Below the pieces are notes generated by a model. The model was not told the DNA's origin and ran no database searches. It saw only the letters and a list, made by a program, of their open reading frames with translations. Source: Salipaludibacillus sp. LMS25 (GTDB taxonomy: Bacteria; Bacillota; Bacilli; Bacillales; Salisediminibacteriaceae). From it: a DNA stretch of 64,000 nt. The stretch is from contig NZ_CP093299.1 of assembly GCF_024362805.1 (NCBI RefSeq), positions 744,001-808,000 of the forward strand, written 5' to 3'. The translations under genes were made by a program, and so were the position numbers. Below, one piece after another: positions 37,120-46,104 of this stretch. Position 1 is the stretch's first letter. Each line of letters begins with the position of its first letter.

Positions 37120-37518
37120 TTATTGGACACATCTGATGTACACAGGATAGTCACTCAATATGCTTCTATCAGCAAGCAACTCTATATAGTATGTCCCCTC
37201 CATATTAACTAAGAAACGACTATTTAATGCTAAATCAATCCCTGGATCCATCTGTGCTTCTCGAATATTTTGTATGAGTTCAGGATGCTCATATGAGAAT
37301 ACCACTTCTGATTCTGGGTTCTTCACAAGAATCCATAGAGGAAATGATGCATCCTTATCAAATCGTAATTTCACTAAAATATCTACAATAGCCACACTCG
37401 GAATAAGGCTCAACTCCAAATAATTCCTTACTTGAATTAACGATGTACTATTTGATTTTGGGTTAAACTCAATCTTATCAGCTACTATAATTTGCCCATA
37501 TACATTGCTGCTAGTCAT
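37120..37518 (-). CDS. Uncharacterised protein of the six-Cys peptide cluster
   Basis: The open frame reaches 37623, but GGGGGAGA best serves the ATG at 37518, giving about 132 residues starting MTSSNVYGQIIVADKIEF. It is soluble and rich in beta-strand-type sequence (SLIQVRNYLELSLIPSVAIVDILVKLRF), with no signal peptide or cysteine-pair motif. I do not recognise it confidently. It overlaps the MauE-like gene by 8 bp and is the last gene of the cluster; immunity or assembly are possible roles. Confidence 0.65.
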   Translation of the reverse strand: MTSSNVYGQIIVADKIEFNPKSNSTSLIQVRNYLELSLIPSVAIVDILVKLRFDKDASFPLWILVKNPESEVVFSYEHPELIQNIREAQMDPGIDLALNSRFLVNMEGTYYIELLADRSILSDYPVYIRCVQ

Positions 37519-38377
37519 GTGCATTCTCCCCCTTTGAAGTAATCCATTCCATATAAGAAATCGTTTCAAGTACATGTTGCGGTGAACCATCTTGTTTCCA
37601 TGTAAGAATATGAGGATGTTCAATTAAAGCGACAGGAGCTTTGCCATCTGAATGTTCTAATATACCAACATCCCACACTTTATTCTTCGCTAAAACTAAC
37701 CATGGGGGGGCTTGAAAAAATACAAGCAATGACGGATAAGATTTTGAAGACAATAAGTCATCTATTTTTTCAAACTCTGGCGATTTGTAATGTAAAAACA
37801 GCGCATGCTCCATGGATGACACCTTTACGTCTTCTTCCGTGGTATCGCTTTGCAATTTGTTAAATAATTGTACAACTTGCCCCTTTGACCGTACTATTTT
37901 TCTCTGGCTTATGACATGCGTTATCCAAACCATGAACGATAACGCTGCAAAGCAACTAATACTTTCCATGACTGAAAAAGAACGAGCAGGAAGAAAGATG
38001 CTGATGACTAACATGATGAGGAAAGTTCCGTTTCGGAGATAAGGATTACGATTTAATACCTCGACCTTCCCAAAGCATGCACAATGAGCGTTTCCACCTA
38101 AACGTTCTTTATATACAAGGAATAACGAAAATACAACGAGCACGATCATCATGCTCAGTTCTTTAACAACAGGATAGGCACCACTGATAAACCAAAAAGA
38201 GAAAATCAACTCTATATTTAAAAGAGAAAAGGCAGCTAAAGGTAGAAAGCGGTCAGGAACGATGCGATACGATCGAATGTGTAGTTTAAGATCTGTCCAT
38301 CCCTCAATTTTTGCTACAAACGCGAGCAAAAAAACAAAAGCTAACGTTAAATCAATCATAATCGAAAGGATGATCAT
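37511..38377 (-). CDS. MauE/DoxX-like membrane redox protein
   Basis: A 288-residue protein with an N-terminal membrane domain of four or five helices (residues 1-150) of the MauE type, including the conserved GNAHCACFGK (Cys99, Cys101) loop. MauE works with the thioredoxin-like MauD to form the many disulfides of methylamine dehydrogenase. The C-terminal part (about 170-288) is soluble and not recognised; YPSLLVFFQAPPWLVLAKNK is redoxin-like but lacks CxxC. One base separates it from the upstream redoxin gene. I infer a role in disulfide formation for the six-Cys peptide. Confidence 0.75.
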   Translation of the reverse strand: MIILSIMIDLTLAFVFLLAFVAKIEGWTDLKLHIRSYRIVPDRFLPLAAFSLLNIELIFSFWFISGAYPVVKELSMMIVLVVFSLFLVYKERLGGNAHCACFGKVEVLNRNPYLRNGTFLIMLVISIFLPARSFSVMESISCFAALSFMVWITHVISQRKIVRSKGQVVQLFNKLQSDTTEEDVKVSSMEHALFLHYKSPEFEKIDDLLSSKSYPSLLVFFQAPPWLVLAKNKVWDVGILEHSDGKAPVALIEHPHILTWKQDGSPQHVLETISYMEWITSKGENAHD

Positions 38378-38378
38378 A

Positions 38379-38837
38379 CTAATGCCCTCTTACTTTTTCA
38401 AGAAAGGCTTGTAGCTCTTCAATATCATCAAAACTAGTACTCGATTGCACAAGCCCATCTTGCGAAATATAAAACACATAGGGATGAGTCATTACACCAT
38501 ACGTAAAAGTAGATTCAGACAGAGATTGTGACAATAGCGGAAAGCCAAAGTTGAAATAAGATTTAATTTCTTCTATCTCGCCTTTTTTACCGTTAGAAAT
38601 TAGGATAAAGTCTTCGTCCATTTGTGTTGAAAAATCCTTTAAGTAAGGCAACAAATCGATACAATACAAGCATGACATCGAAATAAAACAAACAACTGTT
38701 TCACAAGGAGTAGTCGACTTATGAGCTACTTCGTCAGGAAACGGAAATAGTTTTCCTTTTTCAATCGGTTGTATTTCTTCACCTGTGGACTGCTTCTTAA
38801 ATAATTCCCGAAAATTGATTGTCACTTTGTTCGTCAC
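38379..38837 (-). CDS. Thioredoxin-like protein, CLYC motif
   Basis: A 152-residue redoxin-fold protein with Cys56-x-x-Cys59 in FISMSCLYCIDLLPYL, then THPYVFYISQDG, the cis-Pro strand of thioredoxin/TlpA proteins. No clear signal peptide. A GTG at 38837 or a second GTG at 38825 could start; the gene overlaps the ABC exporter by about 40 bp, which indicates coupling. MauD-like role inferred from the adjacent MauE-like protein. Confidence 0.78.
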   Translation of the reverse strand: MTNKVTINFRELFKKQSTGEEIQPIEKGKLFPFPDEVAHKSTTPCETVVCFISMSCLYCIDLLPYLKDFSTQMDEDFILISNGKKGEIEEIKSYFNFGFPLLSQSLSESTFTYGVMTHPYVFYISQDGLVQSSTSFDDIEELQAFLEKVRGH

Positions 38838-40596
38838 CCTCTTTCACCCAATCTATTTGCGAATGAACCATATCGCAATATTTCCCTTCTCGCTTCAGTA
38901 ATTGTTCATGACTACCATCCTCAATAATTCTCCCATTGTCTAGCACAATAATACGATCAGCTAGAGGAGCTACCCCTAATCGGTGAGTGACTAAGATGGT
39001 CGTTAAGCCATTCCTGTATGCAAAAATATCCTCAAGAAGTCTAGCTTCGATTTCTGGATCTAAAGCAGATGTCGCTTCATCTAGTAACAAAAACGGTCGT
39101 TCATGATAAAGAGCTCTTGCGATTGCAATTCTTTGCCACTGACCGCCTGATAACTGCTTTGAGCCATAAAATTCATTCCCTAACACAGTTTCGCATTGTC
39201 CATGTAGATCATCTGCTATTAAATATGGAAACTTTGCGATAAAGGCTTCTATCTTTCTTTTTTCATCATCATCAATTGAAGACACTGCAATATTCTCGTA
39301 AACATTGAAAGGGTACTGTAAGAAATCTTGGTTCACAACTGACATATTTTTAAAAACAGAATTTTTATTAATGGTACTCACATCTTTATGATTAAAATAG
39401 AGCATATCTTCTCCAACGCTATGCAAACCTAATAAAGCTTTTCCTAACGTAGATTTTCCTGAACCGTTTTCACCTACAATCACTAGGTTTTCTCCTAGCT
39501 TTATCCCGAGATTTATTTTTTTTAGTACAATGTGATTTGGGAAATCGGGGTAGTGAAAGGATAGCTTCTTCGCCCATATGGAAGTGAGTTGTTCATGTAA
39601 TCTAGGCTTCTGCTCCTCTTTCCTTATATCGTCCTTTGGATTGTAATTGGACAAAAACGTGTTAAATCTCTTTTTAATCACCTTAAATTCTTGAAATCCA
39701 GCTAAATAGATGGAACTAGATAACAAAGCGCCTTCAATGACACCTATGGCAACCGTAACGGCTACATAATCACCAATCGTAATTGCGTGATGAATGAGTA
39801 GATAGACCAATACTAGTTGTATCAAAAAAAAACCAAGCGGAACGAAAGAACTAGTCAATGTTTCTCCTATAGTTGCTTTGCGATAAAATCGTATTTTACT
39901 TTGTAACGCCTTCATAGACTTATCGAACCATTTATTAGCCATAAATGATTTCATCGAATAGACGAGCATGTCTTTTTGGGCCTCTGGTCCGGTAGACATG
40001 TCATACAGCATTTCAGATTCTCTATCTAGCTCAACTAATGACAACTCATGTTTTTCTCTTCTCCGTACGAGCCTATACTGATACACAATTGTAGGAAGTG
40101 AAAACAAGACAACAATCGGAAGCAGAGACCAATGATAAGCAAACAAAATAAAGCCATACATAACAAACATGATACATTGCTGGACAATACCGAATGTATG
40201 GCTAACAACTTGGCTTATGGCAGCAAAACTATTTTTCAAAAAGAAAGCATCATTTCGGTATAAGGGTCGTTCTAACGGTGTAATTGAATTGAAGTGTAGT
40301 TTATCTAAAAGGTGTTTTTCAAGATTTTTTTGACTCTTCATTGAAAGAATATTTTCCAAGTAATCTTTTAAATGTTCTAATACATTTAACGAAACATTCA
40401 CAATGAGCGTGAGGAATAATAAAAATAATATACTTTGTATCGTCTCTATTGTTGCTAATGTATCCACTATTTTTCCTACTAGTACAACGTTATACGTAGA
40501 TAATGCGGGGATCACACACACGATCAAGAGCATCCCTATTAATAATAACAGAGAATTTTTCAATGTAATTTGAATAAGTTGCTTTGAACTCTTCAT
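38797..40596 (-). CDS. ABC exporter, fused permease and ATPase
   Basis: A 599-residue half-transporter: six transmembrane helices (residues 15-310), then the ATPase with Walker A GENGSGKST, signature LSGGQWQRIAIARAL and Walker B LLLDEATSALDPE. Unlike bacteriocin exporters such as SunT it has no N-terminal C39 peptidase domain, which fits a substrate without a double-glycine leader. It lies 6 bp after the upstream redoxin gene. Most likely it exports the six-Cys peptide. Confidence 0.85.
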   Translation of the reverse strand: MKSSKQLIQITLKNSLLLLIGMLLIVCVIPALSTYNVVLVGKIVDTLATIETIQSILFLLFLTLIVNVSLNVLEHLKDYLENILSMKSQKNLEKHLLDKLHFNSITPLERPLYRNDAFFLKNSFAAISQVVSHTFGIVQQCIMFVMYGFILFAYHWSLLPIVVLFSLPTIVYQYRLVRRREKHELSLVELDRESEMLYDMSTGPEAQKDMLVYSMKSFMANKWFDKSMKALQSKIRFYRKATIGETLTSSFVPLGFFLIQLVLVYLLIHHAITIGDYVAVTVAIGVIEGALLSSSIYLAGFQEFKVIKKRFNTFLSNYNPKDDIRKEEQKPRLHEQLTSIWAKKLSFHYPDFPNHIVLKKINLGIKLGENLVIVGENGSGKSTLGKALLGLHSVGEDMLYFNHKDVSTINKNSVFKNMSVVNQDFLQYPFNVYENIAVSSIDDDEKRKIEAFIAKFPYLIADDLHGQCETVLGNEFYGSKQLSGGQWQRIAIARALYHERPFLLLDEATSALDPEIEARLLEDIFAYRNGLTTILVTHRLGVAPLADRIIVLDNGRIIEDGSHEQLLKREGKYCDMVHSQIDWVKEGDEQSDNQFSGII

Positions 40597-40602
40597 AACA
40601 AA

Positions 40603-41085
40603 TTACCCTATTCTTTTGGAAAATGGTTTCATTAATTCATTAAAATGAGCCACATGTTTCACGACATCCGACGTTAATACTTGTCCTTCCGCATTTAAGC
40701 AGTGCCCCCACGGAACACCTCTCGTCCGTAAGTCCTCATTTAATTGCTCACGAGTCACTTGAAATACATTTAACTGCGGAAGAGAGGATTCGATCAGTTG
40801 AATGTGTTCGACTCTCCCCTCAAACAAAATAACAACATTAACATCAGGTTCTTTTTGAATAAACTCTTGTAATCCATTTAATGCATCATAACAAAGGTCA
40901 CACGTTTCACTTAATAACACCACAACCAAATGATCCGTAATATAAGTATATAAAAGCATTGTTTGTTTATCTCTTAACTTCTTAAGCTGAATGTTGGGCA
41001 AATAATCTCCTATCCTTAAAGAAGGCATACCTTGACTTTCCCTTAAAAACCGGCGATGTCCATTCTCTGTATCTTCCATTGACAT
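40603..41085 (-). CDS. Thioredoxin-like protein, CDLC motif
   Basis: About 160 residues from the ATG at 41085 (preceded by GGAAGG; the frame is open to a GTG at 41094). It has the redoxin core: IGDYLPNIQLKKLRDKQTM, the active site SETCDLCYDALNGLQEF (Cys62, Cys65) and a later GVPWGHCLNAEGQVL with a third Cys. No signal peptide. First gene after the peptide; with the second redoxin and the MauE-like protein it makes a thiol-oxidation set. Confidence 0.8.
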   Translation of the reverse strand: MSMEDTENGHRRFLRESQGMPSLRIGDYLPNIQLKKLRDKQTMLLYTYITDHLVVVLLSETCDLCYDALNGLQEFIQKEPDVNVVILFEGRVEHIQLIESSLPQLNVFQVTREQLNEDLRTRGVPWGHCLNAEGQVLTSDVVKHVAHFNELMKPFSKRIG

Positions 41086-41119
41086 TTTTAACACCTTCCC
41101 ATATCCATCTTAATAAAGA

Positions 41120-41155
41120 GTCCTTTTCACCCTAACTGCATAGAATGAAAAGGAC
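41120..41155 (-). terminator. Hairpin between the peptide gene and the rest of the operon
   Basis: Perfect GTCCTTTTCA/TGAAAAGGAC stem, followed on the reverse strand by TCTTTATTAAG. The weak T-run suggests partial termination, giving more peptide transcript than exporter transcript. Confidence 0.55.
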
Positions 41156-41211
41156 ATCTTGAAGCCAATACAAATAAAAGCAAACGTTATAGTACTACTT
41201 GTCGAATGCTA

Positions 41212-41388
41212 TTAGCAGCATCCAATAAATTGACTATTTCCCCAGTAATTATAGCCAGATCCACCACCTGGACTTGAACATCTATATAATGTGCGAGTAT
41301 ATCGTGTGTTTGTAGACCCACAACGGCCACTACCACAGTATTGCTCAGTTCTTACAATACTTCTACTCCATCCTCCTGGACAAGACAT
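41212..41388 (-). CDS. Six-cysteine secreted peptide precursor (candidate bacteriocin)
   Basis: 58 residues starting MSCPGGWSRS from the ATG at 41388, with GGAAGGAGG about 8 nt upstream (an upstream TTG at 41394 is less likely). Six cysteines (3, 18, 23, 38, 57, 58) allow three disulfides; the peptide is rich in Gly, Ser, Arg and Tyr, basic, ends in IGCC, and has no visible signal peptide or double-Gly leader. It is followed by redoxins, an ABC exporter and a MauE-like protein, all on the same strand. I do not recognise a known family. A small structural toxin or bacteriocin needing oxidative folding is the best reading. Confidence 0.72.
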   Translation of the reverse strand: MSCPGGWSRSIVRTEQYCGSGRCGSTNTRYTRTLYRCSSPGGGSGYNYWGNSQFIGCC

Positions 41389-41466
41389 TAGCAAAACCTC
41401 CTTCCCTGAAAAAAATTTATGTATTGACTTCTACAACTCTTACTTTACACTAATGCAAGCGTTTTC

Positions 41467-41508
41467 ATAATAAAGTATTCCTTACCATCCCCTTAACTTC
41501 TCCTTAAC
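41467..41508 (-). promoter_or_regulatory. Peptide operon promoter with 11-bp-spaced direct repeats
   Basis: Forward-strand CCTTACC (41480), CCTTAAC (41491) and CCTTAAC (41502) are exactly 11 bp apart, the pattern bound by OmpR/PhoP-type winged-helix regulators. On the reverse strand they lie just upstream of TATTAT (41467-41472) and overlap the -35 position. Likely target of the regulator at 41538. Confidence 0.6.
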
Positions 41509-41537
41509 ACTATAATTTTTCTACTAGATTATTTGAG

Positions 41538-42200
41538 TCAATGATTTCCATTGAAAATATATCCCCCTCCTTTTTTCGTCACTAAATATTGTGGATGTAC
41601 TGGGTCTCGTTCTAACTTCTCTCTTATCTTTTTCACATGTACATATACGTTCGTATCTGATCCAATATTACCCCAAAACTCTTCTAACAGTTCTTCTCTA
41701 TCAATCACTTTGTTTTTATGCTTGAGAAAATAGAGAAGAATATCATTCTCCTTACGAGTTAAATCTATTTCTATCCCTTCTCTAATTATGACTCGTTTAT
41801 TCATATTGAAAGAAATTCCTGAGCCGATTTCCACAACTTCTTGCTCCTCTAGTTCAGAGGATGAATATTCTTTAAACTTATGGAATATTTGTGGAATTGG
41901 ATTTCTATAAATCGTGTCTACACCTGTCTTCTTCGCTCTTTCTGTTAGGTCTGGATCAATTGAAGCATCTGTGATTAAAAATACAGGACTTTGAATGAGG
42001 GAACAGAGTGTTTCAATATCATTCAAATTTGTCTCCACCAACTGGGGGATGTAAATGATCATAAAAGAGATACCTAAGTCACTCAAACATTCAACTTGCT
42101 CAACATCTCGCACAAAAATTGTACTGTACCTTTCATCTGAAAACTGACTTGTTAAAAAAGATGATGTTAAAGAATGTCTTGAATAAACTAAGATTTTCAT
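41538..42200 (-). CDS. Orphan OmpR-family regulator with atypical receiver
   Basis: A 220-residue protein. The C-terminal domain (about 125-220) is a clear OmpR/PhoB winged helix (IDLTRKENDILLYFLKHKNK, VHVKKIREKLERDP, TKKGGGYIF). The N-terminal domain has a receiver-like length and pattern, but the acidic pair after strand 1 is missing (MKILVYSRHSL) and the phospho-acceptor position reads SFMIIYIPQL with no Asp. No histidine kinase is nearby. It may respond without phosphorylation. It lies directly upstream of the peptide promoter on the same strand. Confidence 0.82.
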   Translation of the reverse strand: MKILVYSRHSLTSSFLTSQFSDERYSTIFVRDVEQVECLSDLGISFMIIYIPQLVETNLNDIETLCSLIQSPVFLITDASIDPDLTERAKKTGVDTIYRNPIPQIFHKFKEYSSSELEEQEVVEIGSGISFNMNKRVIIREGIEIDLTRKENDILLYFLKHKNKVIDREELLEEFWGNIGSDTNVYVHVKKIREKLERDPVHPQYLVTKKGGGYIFNGNH

Positions 42201-43250
42201 TTCAACCTCCTTAATAATTAATTAAACCATCCTTAAGTTTGGATAAACTGTAAAATATCATTATCACTAAGCGCTGCTTTTTACCTGTGTTGAAGGCCAT
42301 AGTCCTATAAATGAGACGTGTTCCGTTCCTTTAGATGTAATTTTCATGATTCCACGGTGTATACGATGTTCCTTTGTTTAATAGATGATCGAAAACCCTG
42401 TCACTTTCAACTGTTGGTATATTTTCTTTGTTCAACAACAAAATTGCTAATGATAGTTTTATAAGTCAGGCGGGTAGATGCCATCAATGAATCGATGGAA
42501 CGTAACCCGGAAACTGAAAGGAGGGAAATACGAGAGCTCAATCTTTGTTATTGAGTAATTCACGTATGAAAAGAAAGTAATGCCTACGAGGCATGATGCT
42601 AGAAATTCCCACTACTTAAGACCCTATCACCTAAATAATATATGGCCGGAAGTCAATCGCTACAAATTTAGAAGACAAGTTCTCCTCCAGGACCCTAAAC
42701 AAAAAAACTTCTACTTAGCTCATGAAGGCGACTGCTCGCTTAGTTGACATTACAAGAACTTGAAGTAGAACGGGTCAGACTTGATAGAATATGAAAAGAT
42801 AGAGCCAATAAAAGACGAGTAAAAAGGAGCAAGTACGATAAATTACCAAAATTCATAAAAAAACACCAGACATTCAACAACTTTATATGGGAAGTTTTAA
42901 AGCAGCATGAAACGGAGAACTATCACAGCACCTAGCGAAAACATCAGTGACCAAGCCACTAACAACCCCCCTCTCACATTGGCATAACTATAATGCGACA
43001 CTATCATTATAACAAATTTAGTCGTAAACGAATCTGGCCATACACTAAAAATGTACATCCAGATCTCTTAAAAACAGCCGAGAATTCTGTTCTAAGGTAG
43101 GAAAATACCAATATTTTAATTGAATGGGGATGGTGGTACTTCAGTTATTAAAAGGTCAGAGGAAACAGACGTTTTAGAGGAAGTTTCCGGTATCCAAATG
43201 TTTAGACTTATATACCACTGTAGTATTTGTAACTATAAATAGAACAATAA
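42201..43250. other. About 1 kb of decayed coding DNA
   Basis: No intact gene. Forward frames give broken protein-like stretches near 42470-42560 (DAINESMERNPETERREIRE), near 42630-42740 (NIWPEVNRYKFRRQVLLQ, DPKQKNFYLAHEGD) and near 43010-43100 (FSRKRIWPYTKNVHPDLLKT). Stops interrupt each. I cannot name the families; the last may be a toxin tail. Confidence 0.4.
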
Positions 43251-43583
43251 AATAACAAGCCCTCACCGATTGTTGGACTAGTTTTTTTTGAAGAGACGAA
43301 TGTCGCTTTTAAAAAGGTAACAAGTGTCTTGAAAGAGAAAATAAAGAGTGAAGAAATAGTTAAAATAACTCCGTATTGGGAGATTGAGGACATATATCTA
43401 GTAGAAGTCAATTTAGATCTTTATGAAGGGATATCTAATGATGATACCTATAAAAAATTACAGGGAACAACTAATAAATGGACCACATTTGGTAATCCTG
43501 TAAATGAATTATTGTCTTCTGTAGATATTGAAGATTGCATTATCAACATAGATAAAATAAGAATGCTAAATATACATCTATAA
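43251..43583 (+). pseudogene. 5'-truncated immunity-like gene
   Basis: The frame is open from about 43251 without an ATG; a TTG at 43329 gives 84 residues (KEKIKSEEIVKITPYWEIED...). Reading upstream continues naturally as IVGLVFFEETNVAFKKVTS, so the true N-terminus was lost. Acidic and small, next to a toxin remnant, it fits an orphan immunity gene, but I recognise no family. Confidence 0.4.
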
Positions 43584-43664
43584 TCATTTTCAAAACCTTG
43601 GTTGGTTATAGACCTTGTGGTACACAGGGAATCAAGGTTGTTCCTAAAAGTTCTAACTAGTTAT

Positions 43665-44026
43665 TCAAAGCCTATAGGAGATAGTGATGAAATTAAAGAC
43701 GAAAGTAAATTGATTTTCATCTAGATGGGGTCTTCCAGTATGTGTATGAGCTATTTTGTCATTTGAATGCTCGACTACTAATTTCTCACCTTGAGGTATA
43801 TCGTATTCATAGTAACGACCATGAAGCGTCTTACTTGCACTATAATTACATTTTCAAGTCTCATATCCTTTTTTAGTAATATCATCTCCTACTCGCCATT
43901 GCTGAGTAGGCTGTTGTGAACGAGGAACGTCTACTAAGTCTTTAGCCTTTGTAAATGTTTCTTTTCTATTTAAATTACTTGTTGTCTTAACAACATCTTC
44001 AACATTATCCGCTAATTGCTTCATAT
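43665..44026 (-). pseudogene. Polymorphic-toxin C-terminal remnant
   Basis: Reverse-strand frame ADNVEDVVKTTSNLNRKETF...RVGDDITKKGYET, then an in-frame TGA, then NYSASKTLHGRYYEYDIPQ and HTHTGRPH. This looks like the pre-toxin and toxin tail of an LXG-type protein without its N-terminal LXG domain, killed by a stop. The 44026 end meets the amidase remnant head-on. Confidence 0.55.
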
Positions 44027-44029
44027 TTA

Positions 44030-44556
44030 TTGAAAGATAATACTTTCCTAGATAAAGTGGCTGAGGGGCATGGGAATGCTGCAATTGCTAAAATGCTCCG
44101 ATTTAAGTCTGGCTCGTCTTCTGGCGGATCAAACACACGAAGTAAGCCTAGATCATCCAAGCCTAATCAACAAACAAAACATCTGGCACGATCGTCACGA
44201 TCCAGCGCACGCTTAACAGCCGTTACCATTTGAGTATATCAGTAGATAACCTGTTTCGCCCTCAAACAAAAGGGGCGTCAGTTAAAGGACTACAAACAGA
44301 ACTGAATAGACAGTTTAACCGTGGACTTACTGTCGATGGTGTTTTTGGCTCTAAAACACGTAGAGCATGTGTAACAGTACGCCAAGGAGCAAGAGGAAAC
44401 ATCACGTGGATTCTTCAAGCCATCCTGCATTGTAAAGGAACGAGTCCAGGAGCTGTAGACGGGATCTTCGGAGCCAAAACAAGAAGCGCCGTCCGTACTT
44501 TCCAACGACAAAATAATTTACAAGTGGAGGGGATTGCGGGACCTTAGACATTTCAG
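44030..44556 (+). pseudogene. N-acetylmuramoyl-L-alanine amidase 3' remnant with peptidoglycan-binding repeats
   Basis: Forward frame DKVAEGHGNAAIAKML is the end of an amidase catalytic domain, followed by a Ser/Lys-rich linker, a frameshift near 44225, and two PG_binding_1 motifs (VDGVFGSKTRRACV and VDGIFGAKTRSAVRTFQRQN). It then hits a stop in place of a Gln just before TFQMLFK. A further decayed copy is at 59119-59255. Probably an old prophage or cell-wall hydrolase. Confidence 0.7.
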
Positions 44557-44630
44557 ATGTTGTTTAAATGATCAAAAATAGCAGGGGTTTTAGTGCCCCA
44601 GAAAACTTTCACAAGTAGTCTAAATATAAT

Positions 44631-45056
44631 CTACAATTTTTCTAAAGAAAAAACTAGTTTATCAAAATCCGTTTCAAAACCAATATCATTACAGCCATAA
44701 ATTACTTCTTTATCTTTTTGATCTATCACCATACCCGATGAATATGATTGAGAGTTCTTGCCTTCCCCTTTATCCCAGATATTATAGAAGCTTAACGTAC
44801 CATTCTCAGTAAAACATTTTAGAAGCACTTCTTTTGGAGCAGTATCTTCCCATAACTCTATAGATGAATAGGTTTGCCCCATAACTTCTATTCCTCCATC
44901 CGTTATAAACCAAATTCCTTGACGGTAAGGAGAATTTTTACTAAGAAAAGTAATTTTAACTTCTTGCCCATCAGATACTGATTGAGACTCCCATTTTATT
45001 ATATTTCCTTCGTCTTTATCTTTAAATCCCTTGCTCATGATACGTTCAAAGTTCAA
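44631..45056 (-). CDS. Uncharacterised 141-residue protein, immunity-like
   Basis: Starts with TTG at 45056, supported by AAAGGAGAG 9 nt upstream; no ATG fits. It is soluble and acidic, with beta-type stretches (ITFLSKNSPYRQGIWFITDG, SIELWEDTAPKEVLLKC). Not recognised. Its position among toxin remnants and immunity genes suggests an immunity role. Confidence 0.6.
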   Translation of the reverse strand: MNFERIMSKGFKDKDEGNIIKWESQSVSDGQEVKITFLSKNSPYRQGIWFITDGGIEVMGQTYSSIELWEDTAPKEVLLKCFTENGTLSFYNIWDKGEGKNSQSYSSGMVIDQKDKEVIYGCNDIGFETDFDKLVFSLEKL

Positions 45057-45159
45057 CTGCTTTCACTCTCCTTTCGAACTTGGTCCTCACGCCCACGACA
45101 TAGGTCATTAGTCATTCGCATATAAGAGGGAGCATAAGACTATTAGTCAACGAGGAATA

Positions 45160-45191
45160 AAAAAGCGTAGGGGGGGAAGTGAACCCCCTAC
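45160..45191 (-). terminator. Terminator after the Imm30-like gene
   Basis: GTAGGGGG/CCCCCTAC stem (45167-45191) with TTTTTT on the reverse-strand side and ATTTTT on the other, so bidirectional. Confidence 0.6.
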
Positions 45192-45218
45192 TTAATTTTT
45201 ATCATCCCGGTCAATAAG

Positions 45219-45368
45219 ATGTTAAAATACCCGACAGGGCATAAGGACGGACCTTTTCCTGAAACAGACGTGTTTCAGGTTATTCGTGCTGGTATAAATC
45301 AAAAAAAGAGCGATCAGTGGTCGCATAGGTTTGACTTAATACCGAGTGAGAACCTCGCCCATACTTAA
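45219..45368 (+). pseudogene. Possible 49-residue remnant
   Basis: Forward frame MLKYPTGHKDGPFPETDVFQ...FDLIPSENLAHT. It looks like a piece of a larger protein (toxin tail?) rather than a complete gene; the ribosome binding site is poor. Family not recognised. Confidence 0.35.
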
Positions 45369-45393
45369 TAAACCCTGAAAAGCATTTAGCCAA

Positions 45394-45858
45394 TCAAGAT
45401 GACATGTTTAATACTTCATCAACAAAATCGCCAAACATAGCTGGATCTTTACTTTTTATGTCTTTTAATAAATTTATGACTATTTCTTTTCTCTTATCAT
45501 CTAGCTTAGAAAGCATGCTCCCATACACTCTTCGTACTTGTTCATGATTTAAAATTCTGTAATGTAAAAATTCCATCCATTCTCTTGCTCTATCAATAAC
45601 GCTTGGAACAACTGAAGCGATTAGGTACAACCCTTCTTCAACATCCACTCTATAAAGGCGCTCTATCCCATGGATTAATCTGAACATTATTTCATGTTGC
45701 TCTGTATCATCGTCAAAAGCCATACATAATTCATCAATAATTGATACATCTCCCAAAGCAATGAGATTGCTTAATGCTTCTTCAAATTCAGACATTTCTT
45801 TTTGGGACTGTAAAAGTCGATTGGTGTAGACTCTTTTTAATTCTGCCTTGACATCCAT
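45394..45858 (-). CDS. Imm30-like immunity protein
   Basis: About 154 residues from the ATG at 45858, preceded by GAGGTGG (the frame is open to a GTG at 45873). It is helical, with the pattern FEEALSNLIALGDVSIIDEL, CMAFDDDTEQHEIMFRLIHG, AREWMEFLHYRILN, which resembles the Imm30 family of polymorphic-toxin immunity proteins. A broken toxin tail lies directly upstream on the same strand, as expected for a toxin-immunity cassette. Confidence 0.6.
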   Translation of the reverse strand: MDVKAELKRVYTNRLLQSQKEMSEFEEALSNLIALGDVSIIDELCMAFDDDTEQHEIMFRLIHGIERLYRVDVEEGLYLIASVVPSVIDRAREWMEFLHYRILNHEQVRRVYGSMLSKLDDKRKEIVINLLKDIKSKDPAMFGDFVDEVLNMSS

Positions 45859-45875
45859 ATACTTCCACCTCACTT

Positions 45876-46075
45876 ATTGAATAACTCTGGATATAATTCT
45901 TTATTTTTTTAATAGTATTTGAAAGGCCGTTTCTTATTTCAGGTGTGAAGACACCATCTTTCTTGTATATCCTTCTTGTCGTATGCTTTACCTTGTTTTG
46001 CAAGTTCTCTAAAAGTCCCTACTTGGCCCTCGTTAGGCCAAAAGGGGTTTCGCAACACTCCCAACGTTATCTGCA
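45876..46075 (-). pseudogene. Toxin C-terminal remnant paired with the Imm30-like gene
   Basis: Reverse-strand frame NPFWPNEGQVGTFRELAKQG then KAYDKKDIQ, which resembles the GTFxELxKxG(K) nuclease tails of LXG/WXG toxins; a frameshift leads into DGVFTPEIRNGLSNTIKKIK. No N-terminal toxin part is present. Confidence 0.5.
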
Positions 46076-46104
46076 ATATTAGTTATTCTAACTTAAAAAG
46101 GGAG

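Noticed and set aside
38797..40596. Exporter with bacteriocin-processing peptidase (SunT-like)
   Set aside because: The N-terminus goes straight into the first membrane helix; no C39 peptidase domain is present.
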